The position numbers and the translations under genes were made by a program. A DNA stretch of 64,000 bases, taken from contig OZ037859.1 in NCBI GenBank assembly GCA_964035575.1, positions 1,488,001 through 1,552,000 of the forward strand, in the 5' to 3' direction. Below the pieces are notes generated by a model. The model did no database searches, was not told the origin of the DNA, and saw nothing but the letters and a program-made list of their open reading frames with translations. This stretch comes from Rhynchopus sp. YZ270_cl-10 (taxonomy: Eukaryota; Euglenozoa; Diplonemea; Diplonemida; Diplonemidae). Below are positions 21,809 through 31,260 of the stretch, piece by piece (position 1 is the stretch's first letter; every line of letters starts with the position of its first letter).

Positions 21809-23875
21809 ATGGCCGCGTCGGAATCACCGGGCTGCCCCTATGGACAAGAGGACGAACAAAAACAGACGTTCCCAACGTTTCTTGACGCCGAACCTTCCGT
21901 GGAATGCAGCTTCAGCGACTTCAACCGCCAGAACAGCCTTCGTCAGAATGCAGAGAACGAAACGCCGATGAGCTTCACCGGCGCACAGAGGACGAACAGC
22001 AGTTTACGTAGGTTCAGAGAAAAAAGTCGGAGCCAAAAAGGATCGTTTGCTTCGACCCTTCCGCCCCTGCAAGAAGTCGACGAGCTAGAAGGCGAGAAAG
22101 CCTCCAACGAGAACCCCACCGAGGACGCAGGACCTACACATGTCTTCGAGGACTACGGTACGCTGGTGTCGCCGCTCAACTCTGACTGGGGTGGCGGGGA
22201 AGCACCTGCACGCCAGGTACGTAGTGCGAAGGATATTGTGCTGCTGATGATGGATGACCCGTTTGGTACGGTCAACAGCAACACGAAGGAGGTTCTTGCA
22301 GGCGCGTCTCCTGCAGGGGAGGAAGAGGAAGAGGGGGAGGAGGAGGACGGGGAAGAGGCAACAGGCTCCCTGCTGCTAAGTGTGGCGCAGTGGTACGCGC
22401 TGCTCTCGGTGTGCCTGACGTTGGCGGCGGCCACGATTGTGATGGTTGCGTCGGCACCAAAGAAGCGCAGCTTCGCCCTCTCGACGGGTGTGGAAGTCGC
22501 GCACACCGGGTGCATCGCGTTCTTCACAATCGATTTCTTGGTGCGTGTCGCCGTGACGCCTTCCTGGAAGGAGGTCTTCCAGAGCTTCGTGATGTGGACC
22601 GACTGTGCCGCCGTGGTGCCCTTCTACATCTACCACATGGACTCGACCGACATCGCCTCCCCATTGTTGTACTGCGACCTGACGATGTTCCGCCTCGTGC
22701 GCATGATGGTCACACTGTCGCGATGGCGCCTGCCTGAGGAGGCCTCTCGCAACATCGACAACTTGACTATCGCGCTGACTAAGAGCCAGGAGGTGCTGTT
22801 GCTGTACTTTGTGGTGTTGCTGGTGACGTTGGTGATATGGAGCACTGCGATGTACTACGTGGAGCGCATGAGTCTGACGTGGTGGGATGAAGACCTTGAA
22901 CAGCTTGTGAGGCGGCGTCGTCTGAGCCCACCCATGGCGGCAGGCACCACGCCGGACGGTGTGCCCAGGGGTGACGAGATCTTCCGGCATGCCTTCGACC
23001 CAGACTACGACGAGGTTTCGCCGTACCAGTCAGTCTTCCACTCCATGTGGTGGTGCATAGCCACCCTCACAACAGTAGGCTACGGTGACGTTGTGCCCTC
23101 CTCCTGGGGGGGACGGCTCATCGCAGGGCTCACAATGATCTCAGGGATCTTCGTGCTCGCATTGCCAACGTCTATCCTCGGGTCGAACTTTATCTGCCTC
23201 CATAAAAAGGGCACAGAGTACTCAAAAATGCAGCTCAAAAACTTTGAAATATCACCGTCAGATACAATCACAAATAACAAAATTGCCCACATCTTCAGCG
23301 TCATTGAAAACATGGTGCAGGAGAACTTTTTGACACACAGACAAGCGGAGTACATTCGTCGTGCGTGCTGGCATCCGGAGTACCGTCTTCGCATCATTTG
23401 GGCGTATTCTGCAACGGAATTGATGTGCGACCAGAAACGCGCACTCTCAGCGAAGAACAAGATCCGCTACGTTGGCTTTGTGTCCAGCAAGACACATAAG
23501 GTCTATTCACCAGAGCTGCGGCGAAGGTACAGGCAGTCTGGGAACCTGGCGCTCCCTCAGGGCTGCATGCTGTTAGGGAAGGACGCACAGTATGTGACCT
23601 TCCTATTCGACCAGGAAGGTGGTGTCGCGACGGATGTCGTGCAGCTGGACACGCAGTATCATAGAGAAGCGCAGATCTTCATTCAGAACGGTGACGACCG
23701 GGTGTGGCTAAAGCTCTTCCGTCTCCACCAACGCGACCCTAACGACGAGGTGCGTGCAATATACCGAAAGCAAGAAACCGCAGCAAACTCTTTAGAAAAG
23801 CTCGAAACTGCCATGTACGCGCGTTTTGTGTACCTTCTAGGGGTCGTTACCGACTTTCTGGAGTCTCTTTCATGA
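21809..23875 (+). CDS. Kv-type potassium channel subunit
   Basis: 688 aa, no intron seen; the second codon of the open frame is the first ATG. Four subunits would form a K+-selective pore in a membrane. The filter TTVGYGD is at about residue 420. Six spans are visible: S1 about 187-212, S2 with FTIDFLVRV, S3 with WTDCAAVVPFYIY, S4 MFRLVRMMVTLSRWRL (about 292-307), S5 about 329-352, and S6 about 437-460 ending LALPTSILGSNF, the Kv-type inner helix without the usual PVP. S4 keeps only four Arg and lacks regular every-third-residue charge, so voltage sensing may be weak or shifted. The N-terminus (about 180 aa) has no T1 tetramerisation domain I can recognise and includes an acidic run (EEEEEGEEEDGEE). 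The cytosolic C-terminus of about 225 aa has no cyclic-nucleotide-binding signature that I see. Confidence 0.9.
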   Translation: MAASESPGCPYGQEDEQKQTFPTFLDAEPSVECSFSDFNRQNSLRQNAENETPMSFTGAQRTNSSLRRFREKSRSQKGSFASTLPPLQEVDELEGEKASNENPTEDAGPTHVFEDYGTLVSPLNSDWGGGEAPARQVRSAKDIVLLMMDDPFGTVNSNTKEVLAGASPAGEEEEEGEEEDGEEATGSLLLSVAQWYALLSVCLTLAAATIVMVASAPKKRSFALSTGVEVAHTGCIAFFTIDFLVRVAVTPSWKEVFQSFVMWTDCAAVVPFYIYHMDSTDIASPLLYCDLTMFRLVRMMVTLSRWRLPEEASRNIDNLTIALTKSQEVLLLYFVVLLVTLVIWSTAMYYVERMSLTWWDEDLEQLVRRRRLSPPMAAGTTPDGVPRGDEIFRHAFDPDYDEVSPYQSVFHSMWWCIATLTTVGYGDVVPSSWGGRLIAGLTMISGIFVLALPTSILGSNFICLHKKGTEYSKMQLKNFEISPSDTITNNKIAHIFSVIENMVQENFLTHRQAEYIRRACWHPEYRLRIIWAYSATELMCDQKRALSAKNKIRYVGFVSSKTHKVYSPELRRRYRQSGNLALPQGCMLLGKDAQYVTFLFDQEGGVATDVVQLDTQYHREAQIFIQNGDDRVWLKLFRLHQRDPNDEVRAIYRKQETAANSLEKLETAMYARFVYLLGVVTDFLESLS

Positions 23876-24009
23876 CTTACGTCATGTTATGTTACGTCAT
23901 ATTTGTTTATTTGCTCATATTTGTCAAAAAAGTCACCCTTTCGTTTTCCTGCAGGTTCATCACCTTCGTCCCCACACAAAACACACAGAATAGGGAGGGG
24001 AGATTTACT
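23876..24009. promoter_or_regulatory. Short 5' leader with acceptor-like AG sites
   Basis: Only 134 bp separate the channel stop from the next start. TTTTCCTGCAG (ends 23,954) and AACACACAG (ends 23,988) are acceptor-like. Such tight spacing fits a co-transcribed one-way cluster or compact independent genes. Confidence 0.35.
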
Positions 24010-24780
24010 ATGTCAGACCAACCTGTGACGATTAATTTGAGGAAGTTTACCTTCACCCCTAACAACAAGGTGAACACGCTGACGATAACGAACGTCGTTG
24101 CAGAGACAGTTGCATTCAAACTGAACACGTCCACGCCGGATGGCTACGCAGTGAAGCCGACACGTGGGTTCATCAGCCCGAACTCATCAGAAGACATCCT
24201 GATCACGTACCGCCCTAGAACTGAGGTGAGTGACCGTGACAGGTTCGAGCTTGAGGTGCGCAGGCTGTCGCCTGAGGAGCAGGGTGCCGTCCGCGTACAA
24301 GACGACCCGGCAGCAGTTGCCAGAGCGTTGAACGTGGCTGAACCAGTGCCCCGTCTTGCGACCCATTTGTGGTCGAAATGGAAGGGCAAAAATCCACAAG
24401 AGACGACACGTTTCCGCCTTGAGAGCGAATACCAAGACCAGAGGGATGGCGCACAGAGCACGCCTGTCCACCAGCAGGTGCGCAGTGTCGAGCCGCAGAC
24501 AGCGCAATCCACCCTCCAGGATGCCGATGCTGCGATGTCTGCGAAGAGGCGCAACCAAGACCTTACGTCCGAAGTGAAGAAGCTCCAAGAGGCAGAAGCA
24601 GGGTTGCAGCGTTCCGCCCAAGTGCGCGAGGCGACATCAGAAGAAATAACATGCAAAAATGCTGCCCCAGGCGCGACACTGCCCCCCCTCGTATTCCTTC
24701 TGCTGTGGTTATTGTTCTTCTATATCGGCCTGACGTTTGATAAGCAGAGACATTTTGGTGCGTTTATTTCATCCTCATGA
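24010..24780 (+). CDS. VAP-like MSP-domain tail-anchored protein
   Basis: 256 aa. Residues about 5-105 form an MSP domain: FTFTPNNKVNTLTITNVV, then VAFKLNTSTPDGYAVKPTRG with ISPNSSEDILITY, the strand pattern and Lys-rich FFAT-binding face typical of VAP proteins. A charged helical stretch (about 175-215) could be a coiled coil. A hydrophobic C-terminal anchor (PPLVFLLLWLLFFYIGLTF, about 226-246) is followed by a short tail. VAPs sit in the ER membrane and bind FFAT motifs of lipid-transfer proteins at contact sites. That role follows from the family, not from this sequence. The start is the first ATG after an AG at 23,988. The upstream frame is open but looks non-coding. Confidence 0.85.
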   Translation: MSDQPVTINLRKFTFTPNNKVNTLTITNVVAETVAFKLNTSTPDGYAVKPTRGFISPNSSEDILITYRPRTEVSDRDRFELEVRRLSPEEQGAVRVQDDPAAVARALNVAEPVPRLATHLWSKWKGKNPQETTRFRLESEYQDQRDGAQSTPVHQQVRSVEPQTAQSTLQDADAAMSAKRRNQDLTSEVKKLQEAEAGLQRSAQVREATSEEITCKNAAPGATLPPLVFLLLWLLFFYIGLTFDKQRHFGAFISSS

Positions 24781-25261
24781 GAGTCGGATTCTAGCTTGTA
24801 TTAAAATTGTATTGTGTAAAAAAAAAAAAGTTTTGTTTTGGTGGGAAGCATGGGTGGCAGGGGAATTGGACGGGCAGGGTTGAGGGTTCTCACCAAGCAG
24901 TTCGTGGGTGTATGTGGGTTTCTTTGTGGCGGACCCGAATTTTTGGTTTGATTTGAGTTTTGATTTTTGATTTTTTTTTGGCAAGATGACGTTCCACCCA
25001 ATCCAGTAAGGCCCTGGGTGGTAGCAAAAAAAGAGAGTGATGTATCGTCTCCTTGATAGTGTGCCCGGAACCTGTCTTTTTTGACATGGTGATTGAGTCG
25101 ATGCTGCAAAAAATATAGCAAAAATAAGTTGGGTGTACACATGTGGTAAAGTATTGTGGTCTTTTTTAAAAAGAGAACATTCGACAAAAAAAGGGCCATA
25201 TCTGAACTTTCTACTTTTTTTATTCGTTTTGGTTTCACCTACGCATCACAGCAGATATAAT
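24781..25261. other. AT-rich intergenic region
   Basis: About 480 bp with A and T runs and no coding-like frame. A T-rich stretch ending in CATCACAG (25,251) precedes the next ATG by about ten bases. Confidence 0.6.
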
Positions 25262-26831
25262 ATGAGGACAACGAAATTACTGAGGGTTTCGTTCAAGTCG
25301 GGACAGCCCACCCAACAGCGTGTAACAGACTTCAGCCGAACGTCAGCGGCAAGCGATGAGTTACAGTATCGAACAGAGAGCCTACCTCGCCATTATACGT
25401 TTTTCAAGTCGGCGAGAAGTTTCTTGGACCATTATTATTTGTTGTACCAGAGCCGGAACATCATTAGCAGAGCAAGTGGCGTACAGTGGAAGCGTGACTG
25501 GCACAGCATTGGGTACCTGACGGAGCGGCGCATCCTCAAGAAGGAGGGTATGCTAGGGAAGAAGCTCGATGAAAAGTACTTCACACGATGGGCCACGCGG
25601 TGGAGAAGCGTCCATGCGACCATACCCGACACGCACAACCGTTTGCTGACGCAGGTCGAGGAGGCACTCCACGCTGTCAAAGAGGGCAGCCTCGAAAAAC
25701 ACATGGGGCACTCCCTGAAGGTGAGAACCAGCAGTTTACCTGAGCACAACAGAAGTTTTAAGAGCGGAAATGGGTTGTTCTGCTCCGGTGGTGTTATCGA
25801 GCCAGGAACTGTGGTCACCATGATGCCTGGACAATGGTACATAAAAACCGAGCGAGGACTCCGTCGTTGGCATAACGACACAGAAGGCAACATGAACGGT
25901 GTGTCTCCATACCACCACAGCAGACGGTTGTTTCTCGACAAAGCTGTTCTGGACTCGGATCTCAATCGCGTTCCGAGTCTGCAGTCAAATGCGAGCCCCG
26001 ATGAAATGAAAGAAGCTGAGACGGATTTTTACAAAAGCATGGCAGAAGAACTGCAAGGACAAACCGCATCCTCATCCGACTCTGAGATCGTGAAGATAGT
26101 CAAAACGGCGTACCTACCGTTTGCAAAGGATTTGCTCAACAAGACACTTCAGCGGAGGGGCACACCTCACTGCAGTCTGAAGGACTGGGCAGTGCGGGAT
26201 TCTGCACATCTTCTGATAGGTATGACCCAGTTCCTTTACACGACACACCAAACAAAACACAACAGGAAAACGTGGAGTCCACGACTTTGCACTTGGACAT
26301 CACATCAACCACTGCGGCAACGAGAGGGAGAGCAATGTGATGCTGATGCCCTGCAGCTACCCTGTCACTTTCCCCAGGGAGCTGCTCCCATACCTGCCCC
26401 ACCGGCTTCAGCACTCCATAGAGTTGTCTACAGTCCGTGATCGCTATAGGAGAACCTTGCCTGATGTGGAGATCAATTTCACGAGATTGGGCGATACGCA
26501 GGCAAAAAATAATCACCTCTTGATCATGTGCCCTGGGTTGGTGGCAGTGGCGACGAAGCAAATTGAGGATGGAGAGGAATTGCTCACTAACATGAGGTTT
26601 CGACCGAATACCGCGATGCGGGCGAATTACCCTCTTTGGTACCGCCAGTCAGTTGAGGGGAAGTGCGAGGACTGGCTCGGCAACAATTTGTACCACCCGC
26701 GGACGACGTTTCCTACTAGGGCAGTCGGCCTTTTTGACCCAGACGTGACACTGCTGGATGCGATGCGGAACCCGCGACTCTTTGACACAGACTTAATGTA
26801 TCTCATCACCCGCACGTTACGGTTGGTCTGA
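25262..26831 (+). CDS. SETD9: SETD9-like SET-domain protein
   Basis: Exons 25262-26219 and 26266-26831 (46-nt intron, GTATGA...ACAG, phase 1) give 507 aa. The SET fold is recognisable in order: SLKVRTSSLP and GNGLFCSGGVIEPGTVV with TMMPGQWY (about residues 155-195), then after the intron DFALGHHINHCGNERESNVM with FPRELLPYLP, and LVAVATKQIEDGEELL. These blocks match what I recall of animal SETD9 (its AVGQYVNNCSNDRAANV, FPIELKQYLP and VALRDINQGEELF). Asn-His at the expected cofactor-binding site is present. The C-terminal 60 residues (WYRQSVEGKCEDWLGNN onward) are extra. SET proteins usually methylate lysines with S-adenosylmethionine. No substrate can be inferred here, and the Tyr of the last SET motif is not obvious. 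The gene symbol denotes family resemblance. Confidence 0.8.
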
Positions 26832-26977
26832 CGCGGCACTGGTCTAATGACCAGTTTGTTTCCTTTCCCTGCCTTACGTAGATTGAATTAAAGAATGCCA
26901 ACCCTCCCCTCTGTTCCAACGTTTTCTGAAAACACACACCACATCGGTATTCAGTTTTTTTGTTACACACTTTCATT

Positions 26978-27631
26978 ATGGATGTCGAGATGGAGAATAG
27001 CGCAGGGAGGAGGCTGAACGAAGAGCAGAAGGCGGCAGCTGTCAAGAGGCTCTATGAGGATGAAATTCGCATGAAGCAGGAACGGCACGACACGCTTGTG
27101 AAAAAGGTGTACAGAGAGGAGGCGCCCAAGACGATCTCCTCCACACAGCTGCAGGAGAGCATCTCACGGCAGCACGACGCAGAGATGCAGAGAAGGTCCC
27201 AGCGCAAGAACGAGTTGAAAAATAAGTACTATGCCACCGCCGCACCACATCGCATGCCTGCAGACGAGATTGAGGGTTCCATCCAGCGCATCTACGGAGA
27301 TGCAATGCGCCACAAAGACGAAAACATCAGAAAATTGGAAGCAAGGTATGACCCCTTGTATTCGGGAAAAGAAAGCAATTCAATAACCTGCGGAGCGTTG
27401 ATGCCTGTGTATTTCAGTAATTTTGCAGGATGTGTGAGCAGGACGCACATTCATCTTTCAAGTTTTTGCAACACAAAGTTACACCATCTCAATTTTTTCA
27501 GATACCAATTCAAGCGCAAGGACGGCGCCAAAATTGGTTCGGGAGTTCTGAGCGCTTCTTCCAGCAGGTTGTCACAACCAAAGAAATCTGTTTACACCGA
27601 CGATGAAATCAACAAAATATACGGGTTCTAA
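26978..27631 (+). CDS. Charged helical repeat protein, flagellar-type (RLY...KY repeats)
   Basis: Exons 26978-27345 and 27502-27631 give 165 aa. The protein is a string of related 40-residue units: RLYEDEIRMKQERHDTLVKK, then SISRQHDAEMQRRSQRKNEL with KNKYY, then RIYGDAMRHKDENIRKLEAR with Y, ending INKIYGF. Similar RLY(x)nK(x)nLxxKY repeat proteins are known to me from kinetoplastid flagellates, often of unassigned cytoskeletal or flagellar role. The intron (27346-27501, GTATGA...TTTTTTCAG) is 156 nt, a multiple of three with no in-frame stop, so retention would add 52 residues (217 aa). The inserted part is unlike the charged helices on either side, and removing it joins EAR to YQFKRKDG smoothly. 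I therefore favour splicing. Confidence 0.7.
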   Translation: MDVEMENSAGRRLNEEQKAAAVKRLYEDEIRMKQERHDTLVKKVYREEAPKTISSTQLQESISRQHDAEMQRRSQRKNELKNKYYATAAPHRMPADEIEGSIQRIYGDAMRHKDENIRKLEARYDPLYSGKESNSITCGALMPVYFSNFAGCVSRTHIHLSSFCNTKLHHLNFFRYQFKRKDGAKIGSGVLSASSSRLSQPKKSVYTDDEINKIYGF

Positions 27632-28282
27632 CGAGCCCGTATGTTCGTTCACTGGTCCTTTCATTTATACACAAACTTGAGTAGTGTAACTGTTCCTTTT
27701 TTGTTGTTGTTTTTCCTTTTCTTTTTGTGCTCCCACGTATCCAAGCGTGGTGTAAATAATCATCTAACCCACATCCATCATCTTCATGATGCGCTATTTT
27801 TTCCGGTTTAGTCATTCAGTTCACCAAAAGTATCCCCATTCCACATTTTTTAATTTGTGACACCAGTTTCACCTCACAACAAAAACTCTAAGCCTTGTAA
27901 AAAAGGTAGTATCGGTGTCCACGAAATGTAGTCCTCATTCCACGGGTTTGTTGCTTGCATTTGTTTTCTTAGGTTCCACACCTCAAGCTTCATCATGATG
28001 CAGATGTGCGGGTGGACGGTGTGGCCAAAATGGGACACGGTGTGTTTTGCAAGCTCGACCTTGATAGCTTTCTTCTTGGGTCATACACCTCATCCCACCT
28101 TCTTTCAGAGACCCAGACCCATTATTGGATTCGGCCATACTCGGGTGAATACACTCATCCCGCCTTATTTGAGAAGTTCAACACACCTCTGTTCTTTGCA
28201 ACGCACCTGCTGAGTTGTGGGTTTACCAACACCTACCCACACACCACGCCCAGTAAATAATTTACACAACAAATCACAAACA
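27632..28282. other. Intergenic region with possible stray exon
   Basis: About 650 bp. A frame from an acceptor-like TTTTCTTAG (27,972) to a stop at 28,260 encodes about 95 residues (includes GHGVFCKLDLDSFLLGSY) and looks moderately coding-like, but no 5' exon or start is evident. The stretch before it is T-rich and non-coding. The AG at 28,252-28,253 lies 29 bases before the next ATG. Confidence 0.35.
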
Positions 28283-29035
28283 ATGTCTGTCCCTGCACGC
28301 GTCTTGATTCTGGTGTTCAGTGCCACTGCGATCGGCTTCATCGTTGCAACTTCTGTCGCAAAGGACAGTGTGACAAAGGCCTGCAATGTGCCCCTTAGCC
28401 CTCCCATTGTCGTGCACTGGCTGTTGCCTGCGTTGGTTGTGATTCCCCTGCCGGAGACAGGGCTGTTCAGAGGTAAGCAGACGTACGTGTTTGGTCGCAG
28501 ATATTCAGATGGCATTCTGACGACTTCACGTGACATTAATACGAAGGACCTAACGCCGGTGAGCAGTCTCTTTGAGGCAGCACAGGCGTTTGCAATTTCG
28601 ACCGCAATAGTGTTCTTCGTTGCGTCGTGCGTGCACATTGCACAGTTTATGGGCGTGGAGTTGCAGGCTATTGGGAGGGGGGCTGGCTTCATCCACCTGG
28701 TTGGGACGGTGTTGGCGGTGATCTCCGGCTCGATCCTGCTGGGTGCGGTGCACAGGGACATCATCGCGGACGAATCCTTTTGGATGTTCCGTTCGAGTGA
28801 CGACGACTACTCCCTCTCTGAGCACTCCCTCTCTGAGTGCCCCCTTAACTACGGGATTCCGTTCATCTTTGCTGCGGCTGGGCTCGGTATCGTGAACTGC
28901 ATTCTCTTCTACCTCACTCAAGGTGCTGCCGCTGCCCCTTCCCCAGAAGACAGCACTGCTGATGCGGAGGGTGAGGCAGCTCCTGCGAACGTCGAGGCGA
29001 AAGAGGTGCACACGACGGAGCCTTCTCACGTCTGA
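28283..29035 (+). CDS. Four-span membrane protein (claudin/amastin-like topology)
   Basis: 250 aa. Four hydrophobic segments are visible: about residues 6-26 (VLILVFSATAIGFIVATSV), a segment in the FEAAQAFAISTAIVFFVASC region (about 94-118), GAGFIHLVGTVLAVISGSIL (about 132-155) and GIPFIFAAAGLGIVNCILFY (about 192-214). There is a larger first loop of about 65 residues, a shorter Asp/Ser-rich second loop with a duplicated SLSEHSLSEC, and an acidic Ala/Glu-rich cytosolic tail. This is the layout of tetraspan families such as claudins, PMP22 proteins and kinetoplastid amastins. I see no diagnostic motif that would decide among them. The start is the ATG at 28,283, just before the first span. Confidence 0.65.
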   Translation: MSVPARVLILVFSATAIGFIVATSVAKDSVTKACNVPLSPPIVVHWLLPALVVIPLPETGLFRGKQTYVFGRRYSDGILTTSRDINTKDLTPVSSLFEAAQAFAISTAIVFFVASCVHIAQFMGVELQAIGRGAGFIHLVGTVLAVISGSILLGAVHRDIIADESFWMFRSSDDDYSLSEHSLSECPLNYGIPFIFAAAGLGIVNCILFYLTQGAAAAPSPEDSTADAEGEAAPANVEAKEVHTTEPSHV

Positions 29036-31260
29036 GTCAGTTTCATATTTTTTGCACCATGTCACCATTTTAGTTTTCTTTTAATGAGAAAAGTTCGATT
29101 TCGGCCTCGAAAATTACCGTGACACCGATTTGTCACGGAATTTTGTCACGGAATTTTTTTGAAAGATTCGATTTCGTGACAAAAAAAAATCGATTTCGTG
29201 ACAAACCAATTTTTTCATTGACACACAAAATTCGATTTCGTGACAAATCCAAAAATTCAGTGACAAAAAAATGTCAATGAAAAAATGGATTTTGTCAAGG
29301 AAACCGAACTTTTTGTCACGGAAAAAGTCGTGACAGAAATGGATTTTGTCAAGGAAACCAAACTTTTTGTCACGGAAAAAGTCGTGACAAGGCACTGGGT
29401 ACTGGGTACACTGGATACAAGGATAAAAGTCGTGAAAGAGCAACCACAGCTCCACATGACAAACACAAAAGTGTCCAGTCACGTGGGGCATGCATGCACT
29501 GAGGAGATAATGATCCAACAATTTACAAGAAAGATTACTTAACCTACTGCTGGAAATTGCCAGGTCGTAGTAACACACAAAGTGTGCCTCCGTTCGGGAA
29601 GACCGGATATTCTAGAGACCAAAAAGGCCTCAAGAATATCTTCCGGTAGTCAAGGTAGAACCGAGTGAACGGCCCAAGACCCCCGTGGAGAAGTTAAATG
29701 TGTAATGCTATCAAGTAGAAACTGCGAACACTGTCTTACCCTCCTCAATGCATGGTGGAAGATGTCTTTACAACAAATATCCTGTACCCAGGTACCAGGT
29801 TCCCAGACCCACGTAGTACCACGTCGCAGTACTACGCAAAATTTACCACCAGACCCTGTCTTCGTGCACCTTAAGTACAACGCCGCAGACAGGCCAAACA
29901 TGCGTTGGACTCAGAGGAATGCCTGCTGTGCAGTGTATCAAACATGAGAACCAACTCCCAGCAACAAGGGGCGCCTTTTGGCGGGCGTTGTTGAGGGTGT
30001 TTGGGGTGCAAAGTTTTCCACAATTTTGATGCGCGGGTACAGAAGTGTTATCTTGTTCTTTCATCTCTAGGAAATGTAAATGTCAATCGCGTTTAACTAC
30101 CACTAGGGCTTGTTCAGTGAACCCACAAGGGGTCGAAGGGGGTTGGTTATCCCGTATCTATCAAAGGTTGTGTCGACCAGGCTAAACCACTATGTTACGC
30201 TGTACGTTGTTAAATCCGAAGAAATAACACTTTAGCAGCCGCAGGAAGTTTGCTAAAAAGAGTGCCTCACGCTACACAAACCACCACCCGCGATTGACTT
30301 AGATGTTATAACAAAGAGAATTCAGAACAAAACAACACCCTGCCCCATACACACTAAATTGTCATGCTTCGAGAGCATGCCTGGGCCAAAATTACTATGA
30401 CGAAAAGGCAACAAGACCACCCACAAGGAGTGTGAATTGTGCACTGGTTTTCTGGGGGAACAAACAATATTTTCTTGTGTCTAGTCCTCCGGAAGCAGAG
30501 GACAGACTTTCCGGAAGGTTTCCAAAGTCGAATTTCTTGCACTAGCTATGCTCCCTGGTTAATGGCTATAGCAGTGACTGACAAAGTGTTCCCACCCCCC
30601 TTTCCACCACCATAATAACCGAACTCTGCTTATCAAACCACAATCTGAATCTGCTTCCGTCGCATGCGCTGGTGGATTCGATCTGTTTTGGTGTGTGTAA
30701 TGGAATGTATGGGTGAGGGTTGGGGTATTAGGTATAGAAACTTGCGCACCCATTGGATCCGTTTTTCTCAGAAAAAATGAAAACCCAGATTCACAACTTA
30801 TCCAGATCTGGGATCTGGCTTCCAGGTTTGCAGATGGCGGATCCGTGTATCAATTCTAATATTTAGGCTGATTGACGCTGAGCCTGTCGTCAATCAGATG
30901 ATTTTGTTTAGTTATTGTTGCCCGTGAAACAGCGTCCCCAAGATCAGTTGGTGTGACGCGTTCGCACCCTGAAATTGGAACGTATCAGGGGTCTTCAACC
31001 TTTTCTGTCTTGCTGCCTTCTTTTTTCATTTGACGTTTTGTCATAATATTATGACAATTTGATATTTTGTTTTCCCTTCCCTCCATTCCACAAGGAATGA
31101 GACACACTAAGCAGTCGTTTATAAAATCCCCACCCCTGTCGCTGTTGTTTTTGAGCCCAATACTTTATAGGGGAACACTTTTTTACAGGGTACCACTTTT
31201 TTACGGCAGGATCTGACATGCTCAGTGACCCCAAAAGGTTCGAGATGCAGACTCTTTTTT
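29036..31260. other. Long non-coding stretch with degenerate repeats and hairpins
   Basis: 2.2 kb without a convincing gene. Bases about 29,110-29,395 are made of diverged direct and inverted copies of TTTCGTGACAAA / TTTGTCACGGAAA. A hairpin-like stretch with arms near GACCGGATATTCT and AGAATATCTTCCGGT lies at 29,600-29,648. CTGATTGACG and CGTCAATCAG form a perfect 10-bp stem with a 10-nt loop at 30,868-30,897. The remainder is mixed-composition DNA unlike the A/T-run intergenic regions to the left, perhaps relics of older elements. Confidence 0.5.

Noticed and set aside
27973-28260. 95-residue frame before the tetraspan gene
   Set aside because: No start or upstream exon found; may be chance in a GC-richer stretch or a decayed exon.
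28165-28764. 199-codon frame on the - strand across the tetraspan gene
   Set aside because: Antisense shadow of the better-supported + strand gene with four clear membrane segments.
29580-29650. tRNA or small RNA gene in the hairpin-like stretch
   Set aside because: No cloverleaf, no A or B box pattern, and the stem needs bulges; reported only as structure.
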